Part shown: positions 32,570 through 44,003 of the stretch, one piece after another
Numbering within the stretch: position 1 is the first letter of the stretch
Layout of the letters: every line of letters starts with the position of its first letter
From: Otatea glauca
Lineage: Eukaryota > Streptophyta > Magnoliopsida > Poales > Poaceae
Direction: 5' to 3'
Assembly: GCA_036346275.1 (NCBI GenBank)
Contig: CM070720.1
Coordinates: 8,905,278-8,969,277, forward strand
Length of the DNA stretch: 64,000 nucleotides
Notes under the pieces: generated by a model
What the model was told of the DNA's origin: nothing
Databases searched by the model: none
What the model saw: the letters and a program-made list of their open reading frames with translations, nothing else
Program-made: the position numbers and the translations under genes

Positions 32570-33033
32570 CCGGTGCCGGCGCCAACTCCGGTACCCACCG
32601 CCGCCGCCAAGGACCTCACGCAGCCGAGCCGAGCCTCTCTGGAGTTCACCCACAGAGAGCTTCTTCGCTAGATGCCCAGCGCCATTGCCATCAAGTGAAG
32701 CTTCGAGCTTCTAGGGTTAGTGAGAGGTATAACTCAAGTAATTTTGCATGCACCCTAGTCACAAGCAACACTATAGCCCAGTGGTAGAGACATGCGGCCT
32801 CAACCGAGAGTTCTGGGGTTCAAATCCCAGAAATTTCATTTCTATTTTCCTTTTTGCCTAATGTGAGTCAAATCTCTATAACTTTTGCTAGGAATATCCA
32901 AATGCAGCAAACTCAACTTCTAAATTTGAGTTTTGAAATAGGGAATTAGAATCTACAATAAAACTTTATGTGTTACTTGAGTTTAAATTTTTAAATAGAT
33001 TTTGAATGTTAGGCTCTAAATAAGTGTTTTGCT
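32570..33033 (+). repeat. Probable second half of the LTR interrupted by F, fused to truncated H
   Basis: GC-rich at first, then AT-rich with CTCAAGTAATTTTGCATGCACC and long A/T words typical of chromovirus LTR tails. No protein gene. It contains a pol III-type promoter element (32770-32850). It is joined directly to the protease of H without a PBS or gag, so an internal deletion is implied. Confidence 0.4.
32770..32850 (+). repeat. tRNA-derived SINE-like element or tRNA relic
   Basis: TAGCCCAGTGG fits a pol III A box. GGTTCAAATCC fits the B box 37 bases downstream and sits in a perfect five-base T-arm stem (CTGGG/CCCAG). A T-rich tail follows. No acceptor stem can be formed, so it is not an intact tRNA gene. 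No clear flanking duplication was found. Confidence 0.45.
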
Positions 33034-34119
33034 ATGCATCACGAGTTGCCAATCCATGTTATGCCCACTCCTTATCATATAGAAGCATCGAGTGCTGAGC
33101 TTTACACCAATAAAATCATTCCTAGTGCACAAGTTCTTATTCATGGAATTCCTTTTCTTGCAAGCTTAATTGTTATCGACACCAAGGGGTTGGATGTCAT
33201 CTTAGGGATGAATTGGTTGTCTAAGCATGAAGCGATCCTTGAGTGTGCTTCAAGATCAATCTCTCTTAGAAATCCTTCCGGCAAACGGGTCATCCTTCAT
33301 ATCAATGAGAGTGGTCCTCTACTATATACTCTTGAAGGCACCACAATCATGGAGATAGAGGCAATTCCGGTAGTATGTGAGTACCCGGATGTCTTTCCGG
33401 GAATTACTGGGGATGCCTCCCGACTGGGAAATTGAGTTTGTCATTGAGCTATTGCTCGGAATGGCCCCGATATCCAAGAGACCGTATCGGATGCCACCAA
33501 ATGAGTTGGCGGAATTGAAGAAGCAACTTAAGGAGCTTCTAGAGAAGGGATTCATTTGTCCGAGCTCCTCACCATGGGGATGCCCAGCTCTCTTTGTCAA
33601 AAAGAAGGACCATAGTTTGCGAATGTGTGTTGACTACCGTCCGTTAAATGCGGTCACCATTAAGAACAAGTATCCTCTTCCACGGATTGATATATTGTTT
33701 GACCAATTGTCTAGTGCTCGTTTCTTCTCTGAAATTGATTTGAGGTTGGGCTATCACCAAATCAAAATTCGAGCGGAGGACATTCCCAAAACGGCTTTCT
33801 CTACTCGTTATGGGCTCTACGAGTTACCGTTATGTCCTTTGGCCTAACTAATGCACCGGCCTATTTCATGTACTTGATGAATTCTATCTTCATGAAGGAA
33901 CTTGACGCCTTTGTTGTGATCTTTATCGATGACATTCTCATCTACTCCAAGACCGAAGAAGAGCATGCCAAACATCTTCACATTGATCTTGAAAAACTTC
34001 GGAAGCATCGCCTTTATGCCAAATTTAGCAAATGTGAGTTTTGGCTTAAGGAAGTGGCTTTCCTTGGTCATGTCATTTCCGAGAATGGTGTTGCGGTAGA
34101 CCCAAGCAAGGTGCAAGAT
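33034..34119 (+). pseudogene. pol: Element H: truncated chromovirus (Tekay/Del-like) protease and reverse transcriptase
   Basis: Starts inside the protease, just after where the DSGA active site should be (HHELPIHVMPTP, then VIDTKGLDVILGMNWLSKH). Reverse transcriptase follows: IEFVIELL, KRPYRMPPNELAELKKQ, SPWGCPALFVKKKD, LRMCVDYRPLNAVTIKNKYP, first Asp in FFSEIDLRLGYHQIKI, and the active site FIDDILIYSKT, ending VAVDPSKVQD at the junction with B. Frameshifts lie near 33400 and 33835. Gag, the protease N-terminus and LTR/PBS are missing. RNase H and integrase would lie beyond B, outside the window. It has the same lineage as C. Confidence 0.85.
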
Positions 34120-35950
34120 TGAAAGATCTAGTTGGCCTAGAGGCTGGGGTGAATAGGCAACTTTTACTAGTTTTAACTTTCTAAAAACAATTCACAGTTC
34201 TTTATGAGAGAAAAGCACAGAACAGAAGTAAAAACAAACAATGATTACAGCGAAAGCAATAAAGAGAAATAGAGCACAAAAGAGATAGAGATTTATCCCG
34301 TGGTTCAGAGCCGCACTCCTAATCCACGTTGAAGCACTTCTTTCGAAGTATTGCATCTCAAAACCTAGTCGCAGTAGCTCCGGTGATCACTCAGGTAACT
34401 CTTTCACTACTCCAGTGAGGTGAGTTCCAAACCTCTCACAATCACAGTGGCCTTCCACAATCACCTTTGGACAGGTCACACTGTTCACTTTCTCCAAGCT
34501 GTCTAGGATCACTATGACCCAAGAGTAATAAACTTTGCACAAGTTCTGTCTCTTGGTTCACTTCGCAACTCACACAGCTAGACTTTGGCTTGGAGCTAAA
34601 ACACTTAAAGATGTTTGAGAATTTTTGGCTTGAAGGTGAAGCACAGACTCCTTTTAAGAATGAGAGCTATTTTCAATGCTAAAATGTAAAGGAGTTCATC
34701 TATCTTGTGGTAGATGGCTCAGGAAATGCTTATATAGCCATTTGGAATTAATATAGCCGTTACACCTGCTACAGTAGCCGTTGGACGTGCAAGTGTCAGA
34801 AATATCAGAAAAGTACACGTACAACGGACTAAGTAACAGTGCCTAGCGATACTGGACATGTGTATGACGGACCAAATTTGAATATTTACGACGGACCAAA
34901 AAATTTTGTCCGTAGTACATAGGCTTTACATAGAGTTTGGTCTGCCGCACAACTGAGTAAGATATATGTACGTCGGACCAAAAATTTGGTCCGTTGTACA
35001 TGGGCTTTTCAAAGAGTTTGGTCTGGCATAGAGACACATGTACGTCGGACCAAATATTTTGGTCTGTCATACATGGAGACTTAAAGATTAGTAGCCAAAG
35101 ACCCTTTTTCAACATAGATAAGTTTTATCCAAGCGATTTACTTTAGCAACGGACTAAAATTTTAAGCAAGAATGTTTGGTCCGTTGTCAAAGTAAAATCC
35201 TTTTGAATGATAAAGAATATCCATTTAAGGTTTCAACAAAAAAGGTCTTCAAAGTTTGGTCCGGCCAAAGGCTTATAAAATGAATGAGTGCCGGACCAAA
35301 ATATTTGGTCCGCTGTAGATGGGAAACGCAGAACATTTTGGTCCGTCACAGAAAAGTGACTATTAAGTGTATGCCGGACCAAATATTTTGGTCCGTCATA
35401 CATAGGCAATCCCTTGGCTATCAGATGACTTTCAAGGAGGTTTTTATCAAGGACGAAAGAATATGAAAACAAGAGTTTTGGTCCTATGACCAGGTATTCT
35501 GATGGGAATTTTGACGCAGAAGAGTTTCAAGATTGGACCAAAGAATCTTTTTGACTTCAAAAGAATATATTGTGTATGCAACTGACTAAAGAAATGGATA
35601 GCTGAAATTTGGTCTGTTGTATACTAAAAAAATGATTCAAAGGTCAATGTCAAAGTGTCTTTTGCCTCGAGAAATCTAGTTTTGTCTTTGCCTTATGATC
35701 CAATTCACTAGCTTGTGCAAAGTCCCTCTTTAGACAACCAAAAAAAGAAAAACAAACCTAGCTATTTGACTTGAACTATCTCCCAAGTCACAAACTAGAA
35801 ACTAAGTACCTTAATCTTGTTCATCCAATTTGCTCCATCATTGATTCCAGCATATGTTCTTCAAAGCTTTTTAGTATTATTAACTTAGTCATCAATACCA
35901 AAACTATAATAAAACACAATAATAAAATTGAGGGAGCCTAGATGCTATCA
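34120..35950 (-). repeat. 3' LTR of element B
   Basis: 1831 bp, in window orientation TGAAAGATCTAG...GATGCTATCA, the reverse complement of A's LTR type. It carries the same palindrome array, for example 35293-35311 and 35376-35394, and the TATA-like box (34729-34736). The PPT (minus strand) is at 35951-35966. Confidence 0.93.
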
Positions 35951-36459
35951 ATCTCCCTCTTTTTGGTAATTGATGACAACTTACCTTTTTAGTTAATAAT
36001 ATCTCATTCATTCTGCAAAACAGAGTTAGCTAAATAGAATAATTGCAGAAATTATAAATGTATGTGCTCCCCCTCAATGAATGCATGATCTGAATTCTGA
36101 CAATTATGATATATTAGGAGTATATTAGATCCTTAAAAAAATAACAATACTCATAATTTTTATCAAAGTATGAAGTGAATATCAGAGCACAAAACAAGGT
36201 ACGATATCAAAGTATTAAATTATCAGAGCAAGATATCAGAGCATAAATACAAAAGGAGTATTATAAGTCGAAGAAAGTATCAGAGCACAAAATATAAGAT
36301 CACACATAAATCACACGTAAGTCAGAGACAAAGTTAAAGACATATAAGATATTTAGATACTTGTCTTTTGACAATGCAATAATAATACAGAACAGAACCT
36401 AGGAGATAATGGTTAAAGAGATATTCTCCCCCTTTGGCATCAATAGCCAAAAAGGGTTC
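35951..36459 (-). other. 3' untranslated region of B with PPT-like tracts
   Basis: No gene. Minus-strand G-rich tracts lie at 35951-35966 (true PPT), about 36067-36078 and about 36426-36440. CTCTGATA-type repeats fill 36180-36310, as in A. Confidence 0.65.
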
Positions 36460-39048
36460 CTATTTGCGCCTAGAAAAGGTTCTTTTGAGCTGGCCCAGAA
36501 CTGAGCTCTTCCTTGGAGGAGAAACCTTTGGATTATCAGAAGCTTCTTGAGTTTGAGAGTTTGGCCCTTGAGACATGGCTTGATCATGCCAGCTCGGATA
36601 GTCTGGGTCACCCGGTTGAATGGTCAAATGATGAAGATCTGACTGCATTTTGTTCAAGGACTCATTCAGGGTATGTGTTTCAGCAAGAACCTCACCCACA
36701 TCATAAATGCAATCATGTGTCAATCGAGTATAGTCAAGCAGGGCATCCTCAGTGAATTCTGTGAGATGGTCCAAACTGTCTCTGAGCCATAACTGATTAC
36801 TCGTATGTGATGTGCTTGCAGCCTCAACTTGATTTCTCAGTCTTGTGTAATGATCATCCATTTTCTGATTCATGTCATATAGTCTGTCTTTTAGCAGATT
36901 TCGATTTGTACCAAGCTGCTAGATATACTGTCTTAGGTTTCCTTGGTTGCTGCTGAGTTGATCAAATCTAGACAAGACTTCATTTTGAAACTTTGTTTGT
37001 TCTTCATATCTCAGAGTTGCAGTTGCTTGATCTTCCATGTATCTTGCTTGAAATCCTCTTTGATCAGCATAATACTGTTGTTCAAAGGTGGAAAACCAAG
37101 CAGGTTGAGAGGCAAAAGTGTTTTCTGGAGCTTGAAAAGTGTCTTCTTGTGCTTGCTCATTATATTTTGGAGGAGATGAGGTAGGATACTGACAGTTAAA
37201 AAAACTTTGCCAACCAGGAAATGTATCCCTCTGATCATGTTTAGGATGAACTGATGATGGGGGATAATATGTTTCAAACTGTTGGGACATACCAGATCCT
37301 CCTGCCTCATGCTCATGTGCTCCTGGCCTGAAAGCTTGTGCTTCCATGAACCTTGCTGCAGCTGCTGACTCTTGAAGGTAATGGAACTGTTGTTCTTCAT
37401 TAAAAGTTCTATCAACTGAGCTTGAGAGAACTTGAGTGGCAGCATCATCCATATTGCCAGATTCACTTCCAGGAACCACTTCTGTTGCTTCTGGATGAGC
37501 AAATTCATGATGGCTTACAGTTTTACTTTTGTTGCCACTTTGAGCACTAGGCTCTCCGTCATTTCCACTTTTAGAGGACTCATGATGACTTTCATAAGAT
37601 TGATGATGACTGTCATAGGAGGGCATTTGGCTTCCATAGGATTGATGCTAGAAATCACTGCCTTGAGCCTGTGAATACCCTCTGTAACTGTTTCTGTCAA
37701 ACTCATTTTCAGCTTCTGCACTTGACCTATTTTCTTCTTCAGCCAGCACTGGTTCTTCCTGGTTATTTTCTTGTAATCCTTGAAGAAAACCAGTGATCCT
37801 CAGGTTTTGTCAAGTGGCGTTATGCATGTTATACTTCTTTGGGAAACACTTAAATTCCCTATTCAGATCATTTTGAGAGATTATACCTTGTGCAAACAGG
37901 ACTTCAGTGATTAGTTGAGCAAAAGGCAAAGAACTACCAAATTTTCTGTAGATTGCCTCTTCCATTTGCCCAAAGAAGTAATCAGCCAAATCTATAGGTT
38001 GTCTTGACAAAATAAGATGCAACAACCATGCTTGAACTGAGGTCACACCTTCCTTGTATCCAGACTTGGGGTATATTGTGTGCCTTAGTATTAGCAGCAG
38101 TACTTTTGCTTCTTCAGTCAGACAAGAGACTCTGTTTGGATTAAAGTCTGCAATGGTGGTGTTCTTATAGATGTGTCCAGATATTTGCAAGTCTGGCATA
38201 TCACCACTCAATCTCCATCTCTGACGAGGGAATAGCTTTTCAAATATCCTTGTTCTATTTACTAATGGACTTGAGGCTCCAATTGCTGATTCAAACTGAG
38301 TTGATCTAATTTTTCTTATCTTTCCATTTAGAGTGAACATGATATATTTTCTCTGTTTGTTCACTAACAAGGATGCATAAAATTCTAGAGTTCTTGACAC
38401 ACTCCATGGTATTGTTTGGTTTGACATTATACGAATTAGTCCAGGGGTTGAATTTATGCAGTCAAACAATCCTGTTGAGCCAATTATGGAATTTACTTCA
38501 TCCCAATCTACATACTGGTGAGTTGACAAAGCAGATATCATCTTTCCTTTTCCATCTTTTCTGTGCAGATAAGCATTATATATGTTCTTGTGTAACAAAG
38601 ACACAAAGTTTTCACCCAAAGCTGGTCTTGACTCAGGAAACCAGATTTTCTCATTAACTAACCGTACTGCTCTCAGTTTCTTGGTACTTAGGACAGCCAA
38701 TTCCTCACTGCTGAAAAAGTCAACTTCAGAAACTAGTTCAGTGTTTTCTGAGGATGATTCACTATTAGGCTCATAGGCACTGTCCTCAGAGGATGATTCA
38801 GAATCAATCACTTGTTTTCCTTTTCTTGGGTGAGAAGTAACTACTTTTCTGTTTGCTCGGACAGTGTTGTGAACATATTGAATTAATACAGGTCCTTGAG
38901 GTTGTTCAAGTAAAATTGTTCCAGGAGATGAACTAGACATTTTCTGTTTCTTGCTTTTTACTTTATCAATAATTTTTCCAATCAATCCCCTCTTATCTGG
39001 GTTCTTTGACCTCATCTTAATTCCTAACCAACTTTTGCTCAGACTCAA
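36460..39048 (-). pseudogene. Element B third ORF (env-like position)
   Basis: Homologue of A's 9588-12255. The N-terminal 412 codons (39048 to 37810) are uninterrupted: Lys-rich start (MRSKNPDKRGLIGKIIDKVK), Ser/Glu-rich acidic segment, then the globular part with VDWDEVNSIIG, PWSVSRTLEFYASL and PFAQLITEVLFAQGI. A one-base shift near 37805 and stops near 37649 and 36920 break the rest. The His/Ser/Tyr-rich region, the coiled coil and the basic LKRTFSRRK end remain. There is no visible signal peptide or membrane helix. The cellular role is unknown. Its coding sequence is better kept than A's. Confidence 0.75.
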
Positions 39049-40179
39049 AATGCAGACCCTTTTTCAAGCACAAGACCAAACCTAAAAACAGTAAAACTTA
39101 AGTCTAAGAACTAGGTCTAGGGTTTGAGACTTGAAGAGAAAAGGGAGGTTTCAAGGAACTTGCTGAGATTGAGAGAAGTTCTTGCGCAAAATGTCAGATG
39201 AACACCGTTGCCACGATCCGATTAAGGATATGCTTCGTTGCTAAGATGGATTTTCTGGTTTTGAAGAGTTTGTGCAAGCAGGAAGGTAACAAGGGGAAGA
39301 TGCAAGAAGTTACTGCTATGAATGCGAGTAACAAGAGTAAAATATGCCTTAGTAACTGACGCCTTTAACCAGGGTGGTTGGAAGGGAATAGGCGTCCATG
39401 TAAAAAGGTAGTGGGACCCCTTCTTGGAATCGGTTTGAGCAAAACAGGGAGTCCCAAAAACAAGGTCAGGTTAGCAAAGGATAAGTCCTAAAGCAATAGG
39501 CAAGATTTTGAACGAATTTTGAAATTTGAGAAAAGAAGGAAAAGTTTTATTAAATAGACACAATCCATTTGAATTTGGATAAGAATCAGACTTAGAAACA
39601 TTTGTTCATAAGGCAGACTTGATTCGGCAAATGGATCAGACAGTTTTACTAATTGGGCCAGACCAAATTGATTCAAACTCAGACTGGACCAGTTTTTGGT
39701 CCGCTGTTGAAGGGTTTGGTCTTGGACGGACTCGAGACCAAGACTTCCATTAGTGACGGACCAAAACTTTTAGTCCTAGGTGCATTGATATTCTGTTTTA
39801 GATTGGTCCGACCCCAAGAGACAAATTGCTGGTTTACTTAAAATGATCTTAGTCTGCAATATGACTATGTTTCAGAAGATTTGAAAATAAGGGATATAGC
39901 TATGAATAGCAACCAAACCAACATAAAAAGAAATACTAGAAGAATTTTAAATCACAGGGAATGTTTGAGTCTAACATCCAAATGAGCATAAGTATTTTCA
40001 ATTTAAGCTCACCTTGAGAAACTCAATTGCTGAAAAGAGATATTTTAGCTGAATTTGACTTAGTTACTATATTTTGGATTGGATAAGAAGGAAGCATAGT
40101 AAGGTAAGTCTTGTAGCGGTATTTTCTTATGGCAGCATTTTTGAATTTATTTATTCACACCGCCAGCCGCGCAAGATAT
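39049..40179 (-). promoter_or_regulatory. Spacer with LTR-like palindromes upstream of the third ORF (B)
   Basis: About 1.1 kb without a gene, the counterpart of 8411-9587. It has GGACCAGTTTTTGGTCC at 39686-39702 and further GGACCAAA/TTTGGTC half-sites between 39655 and 39815. Confidence 0.5.
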
Positions 40180-40745
40180 TAACACGATGTGTTACGCATC
40201 GAGCCTAAGCTACATTCTACGACAGACGGATGTGAATATCATACAATCGAGAAACCACGCGAGATTCGAGACACCTTAAGCAGGGTCTAAGATACGACAA
40301 GGAAAATTCAAGAAAAACATTTTAGAAAGACATTTCTTTATTTCTATAAATTCCCCGGTCATTATGCCCGGGAAATGATTTTACAGGGGGAAGGCCTAAG
40401 TTTCACCCCGACGCACACGCCCGAGTGCCTCTATGAGCGCCTCCCTAGCCCTGTAAAGGGTAGGGAAGATTGCAAGAAAGGCATCGACGGTGGCACTGTC
40501 ACTGGCGACCGCCCTTTCCTCTGCCAACTCTGCCATGGCGAGTTCGCAGTCCCTCCAGAGCTTCGCAAGCTCAGGGTCGTCCCGGTCGTCCTTGAAAATC
40601 CTTTTCGGCATGAAGAAGATAAAGGTTTTGAGAAGAATGGAGAAAAACTAAGTGAAGGATTACATCCCCAGAGCCCTGGTTCGCCTTTTATAGCTATTGC
40701 GACGAGAAAGGAGTAAATGCATCATAATTCGAAGAGGCTTGAAGT
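40180..40745 (-). other. Minigene cassette shared with gypsy element F (copy in B)
   Basis: Counterpart of 7843-8410, read on the minus strand: TATAAAA (40686-40692), ORF (40396-40611), AATAAA (40337-40342), and the GAATATCA/TAGCTTAGGCTC tail to about 40182. It lies between the end of pol and the palindrome spacer, as in A. Confidence 0.75.
40396..40611 (-). CDS. Small conserved cassette ORF in B, 71 aa, unknown function
   Basis: Intact 71-codon frame. It begins MPKRIFKDDRDDPELAKLW and ends in EALGRVRRGET, the same length as A's copy and with no internal stop. The LYRAREAL core is shared with F, and at several positions (VDAFLAIFP, ALGRV) it is closer to F than to A. The protein is small, charged and probably helical, without membrane or signal features. 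It differs from A at about one residue in four, whereas the neighbouring integrase differs at roughly one in fifteen. I do not recognise a known family. Confidence 0.65.
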   Translation of the reverse strand: MPKRIFKDDRDDPELAKLWRDCELAMAELAEERAVASDSATVDAFLAIFPTLYRAREALIEALGRVRRGET

Positions 40746-40855
40746 TAGAGAAGTTTCGGAAGTTTAGGAATTTTCGGAAGCCGAAGAGGTTTTTCGGAAA
40801 TAGGGTATCAAGTGATGCATAGCAGACAAGCTTGCTCCCCCTAAGTGTGACATCA

Positions 40856-41317
40856 TCAAACAATATTTGAATAGGCAATGATATTTAGTTCATTTCTTAA
40901 TTTTGAAAATTTGGCCTCATCAAGCGGCTTAGTGAAAATATCAGCCAATTGGTCCTCAGTTCTTACATAACTAAGCACAATATTTCCTTTAGCAACATGA
41001 TCACGAATAAAGTGAAATCGAATTTCAATATGCTTAGTTCTGGAATGTTGGACCGGATTGTTTGCTATTTTCACTGTACTTTCATTATCACACAACAGAG
41101 GCACATTATCAAATTTTATCCCAAAATCTAGAAATGTTTGTTTGATGAATAGAATTTGAGCACAACAACTGCCTGCAGCCACATATTCGGCTTCGGCAAT
41201 GGACAGTGCTACTGAATTTTGCTTTTTAGAACACCAAGAAACTAAAGATCTTCCAAGCAAATGACAACCCCCTGAGGTGCTCTTTCGATCAATCTTGCAT
41301 CCGGCATAATCAGAATC
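40856..41317 (-). pseudogene. pol: Element B RNase H
   Basis: Continues the reverse transcriptase frame after a TGA at about 41315, identical in position and sequence to A's TGA at 7285. It has DSDYAGCKIDRKSTSGG, AEAEYVAA, LLCDNESTVKIANNP and QLADIFTKPLDEAKF. It is open to 40856. Here the LADIFTKPL motif is normal, where A has Val for Asp. Confidence 0.9.
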
Positions 41318-42190
41318 TCAATAGCCAAGAAGCTCAAATGGAGCACCTTTAGGGTACCATAAACCAATACTAGAAGTAAACTTAAGATATCTAAACATCC
41401 TTTTACAAAGACTTAAGTGAATTTCTTTAGGTGCGACTTGAAATCTAGCACACATACACGCACTAAACATGATGTCAGGCCTAGATGTTGTCAAGTATAG
41501 TAATGAGCCTATCATGGATCTAAAAAGCTTTTGGTCAACAGACTTACCTCCCACATCTTGATCAAGATGAGTGTTGGTAGCCATGTGAGTCTTTATTGTC
41601 TTGCATTCTTCCATTTTGAAGCGCTTGAGGAGATCCTTAGTGCATTTTTCTCGTGAAATAAAGGTTCCCTCCTTTAATTGCTTGATTTGGAATCCCAAAA
41701 AGAATGTCAGCTCTCCAATCATAGACATCTCAAATTATTTGGCCATCATGTCACTAAATTCTTTGCAAATGGAATGATTAGTACAGCCAAAAATAATATC
41801 ATCTACATATATTTGACAAATCATTAATGTTCCATTGATGTCTTTTAAAAACAAGGTTGGATCAACCTTCCCAGTTTTGATGTTCTTATTAAGTAGAAAA
41901 TCTCTAAGACGCTCATACCATGCTCTAGGAGCTTGTTTTAGACCATAGAGTGCCTTAGATAATTTGAACACATGATTTGGCAAGTTTGGGTCTTCAAAAC
42001 CAGGTGGTTGCTCAACATAAACAGTTTCATCAATGAATCCATTAAGAAATGCACTTTTTACATCCATTTGAAATAGAGTGATATTAAAATGAGTAGCAAA
42101 AGCAAGAAGAAACCGAATAGCTTCAAGACGTGCCACTGGGGCATAAGTCTCTCCATAGTCCAAATTTCTTCTACTTGAGTAAATCCTTGA
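41318..42190 (-). pseudogene. pol: Element B reverse transcriptase
   Basis: Copia reverse transcriptase: KARLVAQGFTQV, MDYGETYAPVARLE, first Asp in FQMDVKSAFLNG, LYGLKQAPRAWY and the active site YVDDIIFG. A frameshift near 42160 separates it from the integrase frame. A TAA near 41730 replaces the Glu codon of MAKEFEM in A, with the frame resuming at SMIGELTFFLGFQ. It ends at LLGY before the TGA shared with A. Confidence 0.9.
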
Positions 42191-44003
42191 GCTACAAGTC
42201 TGGCTTTATTCCTTATTACCACTCCATTCTCATCTTGCTTGTTTCGGAACACCCATTTTGTACCAATGACATTTTGATCCTCTGGGCGTTTTGTTAAGCT
42301 CCAAACTTTGTTTCTTTCAAAATTATTGAGTTCCTCTTGCGTAGCAATTATCCAATCAGCATCTTCTAGAGCTTCTTCCACTGTTTTAGGTTCAATACAC
42401 GAAACAAAAGAGTAATGTTCACAAAAAGAAGCTTGTCTAGAACGAGTTTGAACACCCTTACTAATTTCACCAATGATTTGGTCTGAGGGATGATCCTTAG
42501 CAATGGCATGATGACTTTTGATGAAGACTGGCCGATCTTGTTCTTTTTCTTCTCCATCTTGGGTTCCATCATGGGGCAACATTGATTGAGTAGGAGGTTC
42601 ATCTTTGTCTTCCTTTGGTTTAATATCACCTACTTCCATCTTTCTCATTGCTTGAGCCAACCCATCATCACCTACATCATCTAAATTCTCATGCTCACCT
42701 TGTGAGCCATTAGATTCATCAAACTTTACATCATAAGTTTCTTCTACTAGTCCAATTGAATTATTAAATAACCTATATGCTTTGGACTTAGAAGAATATC
42801 CTAGCATAATGCCAGTATCACATCTAGTTTGAAATTTACCCAAATAAGTACTCTTTTTATAGATATATACTTTACAACCAAATACACGAAAATATGATAT
42901 ATTGGGTCTTCTACCCACCAATAATTCATAAGGAGTTTTCTTAAGCAATCTATGAAGATAAAGCCTATTAACAGCATGACAAGCAGTATTGATGGCTTCA
43001 GCCCAAAAGACATCAGAAGTTTCATATTCATCTAGTATAGATCTAGCCATTTCAATTAAAGTTCTATTCTTTCTTTCAACCACACCATTTTGCTGAGGAG
43101 TATATGTAGCAGAAAGTTCATGCTTAATTCCTAATTCATCACAATATTCAATAATATTGGTGTTAACAAACTCAGATCCATTGTCACTTCTTATTTTCTT
43201 GATGGGACAATCAAATTCATTTTGAGCACTTTTAGCAAAAGTTTTGAAGATTTTTCCAACTTCACTTTTATTAGGCAAAAAGAATACCCAAGTGAATCTC
43301 GAGAAATCATCAACAATTACCAGACAATATGAGTTACCACCAATGCTAGCATATGAAGTGGGACCAAATACATCCATATGCAGAAGCTCAAGTTGTCTAG
43401 TAGTGGACATGCTACTTTTAATTGGGTGAGAATTAGCTACTTGTTTGCCTGCTTGACAAGCACTACATAGCCTATTCTTTTCAAATTTAACATCTTTTAG
43501 ACCCACCACTAGCTCATTTTTAAAAAGCTTTTTGAGATTAGACATACCTACATGCCCAAGACGCCTGTGCCAAAGCCATCCAAGAGAAACTTTGGCTAAC
43601 AGGCAGATCGAGATGCACGAGGAGTTAGATTTGAAATCTACCAAGTAGGGATTTTGAAATCTGAAATCTTTGAATATAAGCTTTTCATTTTTATCAAACA
43701 CAGTTACCCCATCAGATGAGAAGATACAATGGAATCCAAGATCATATAATTGAGCAACAGATAATAAGTTGAAATTTAAGGAATCAACAAGAAGAACGTT
43801 GTCAATAGAGTGATCATTTGATATAGCAATCTTACCAAGACCTTTTACCTTTCTTTTGCTGTTGTCTCCAAAGGTGATTTTGTGACTTGGATCACTTTCT
43901 CCTTCAATTGAAGTGAACATTCTTGAGGTACCGGTCATGTGTTGAGTGCAGCCACTGTCAATAACCCAATGTCTGCCTCCATTTTTATAGTTTACCTACA
44001 AGT
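42191..44003 (-). pseudogene. pol: Element B protease, integrase and linker
   Basis: One long open stretch (43938 to 42058) preceded in frame by the protease active site WVIDSGCTQHMTG (about 43925-43963). Protease continues with ITFGDNSKRKVKGLGKI. Integrase shows HRRLGH and CSACQAG (HHCC zinc site), HMDVFG, RSDNGSEF and GVVERKN (catalytic D, D, E). A GCKVYIYKK segment and an acidic linker follow, up to KWVFRNKQDENGV. No break is visible within protease or integrase. This is the best-preserved pol part in the window. The frame shifts only at the start of reverse transcriptase. Confidence 0.92.

Noticed and set aside
32770..32850. Intact tRNA gene
   Set aside because: A and B boxes and a T-arm are present but no acceptor stem or convincing anticodon arm can be drawn.
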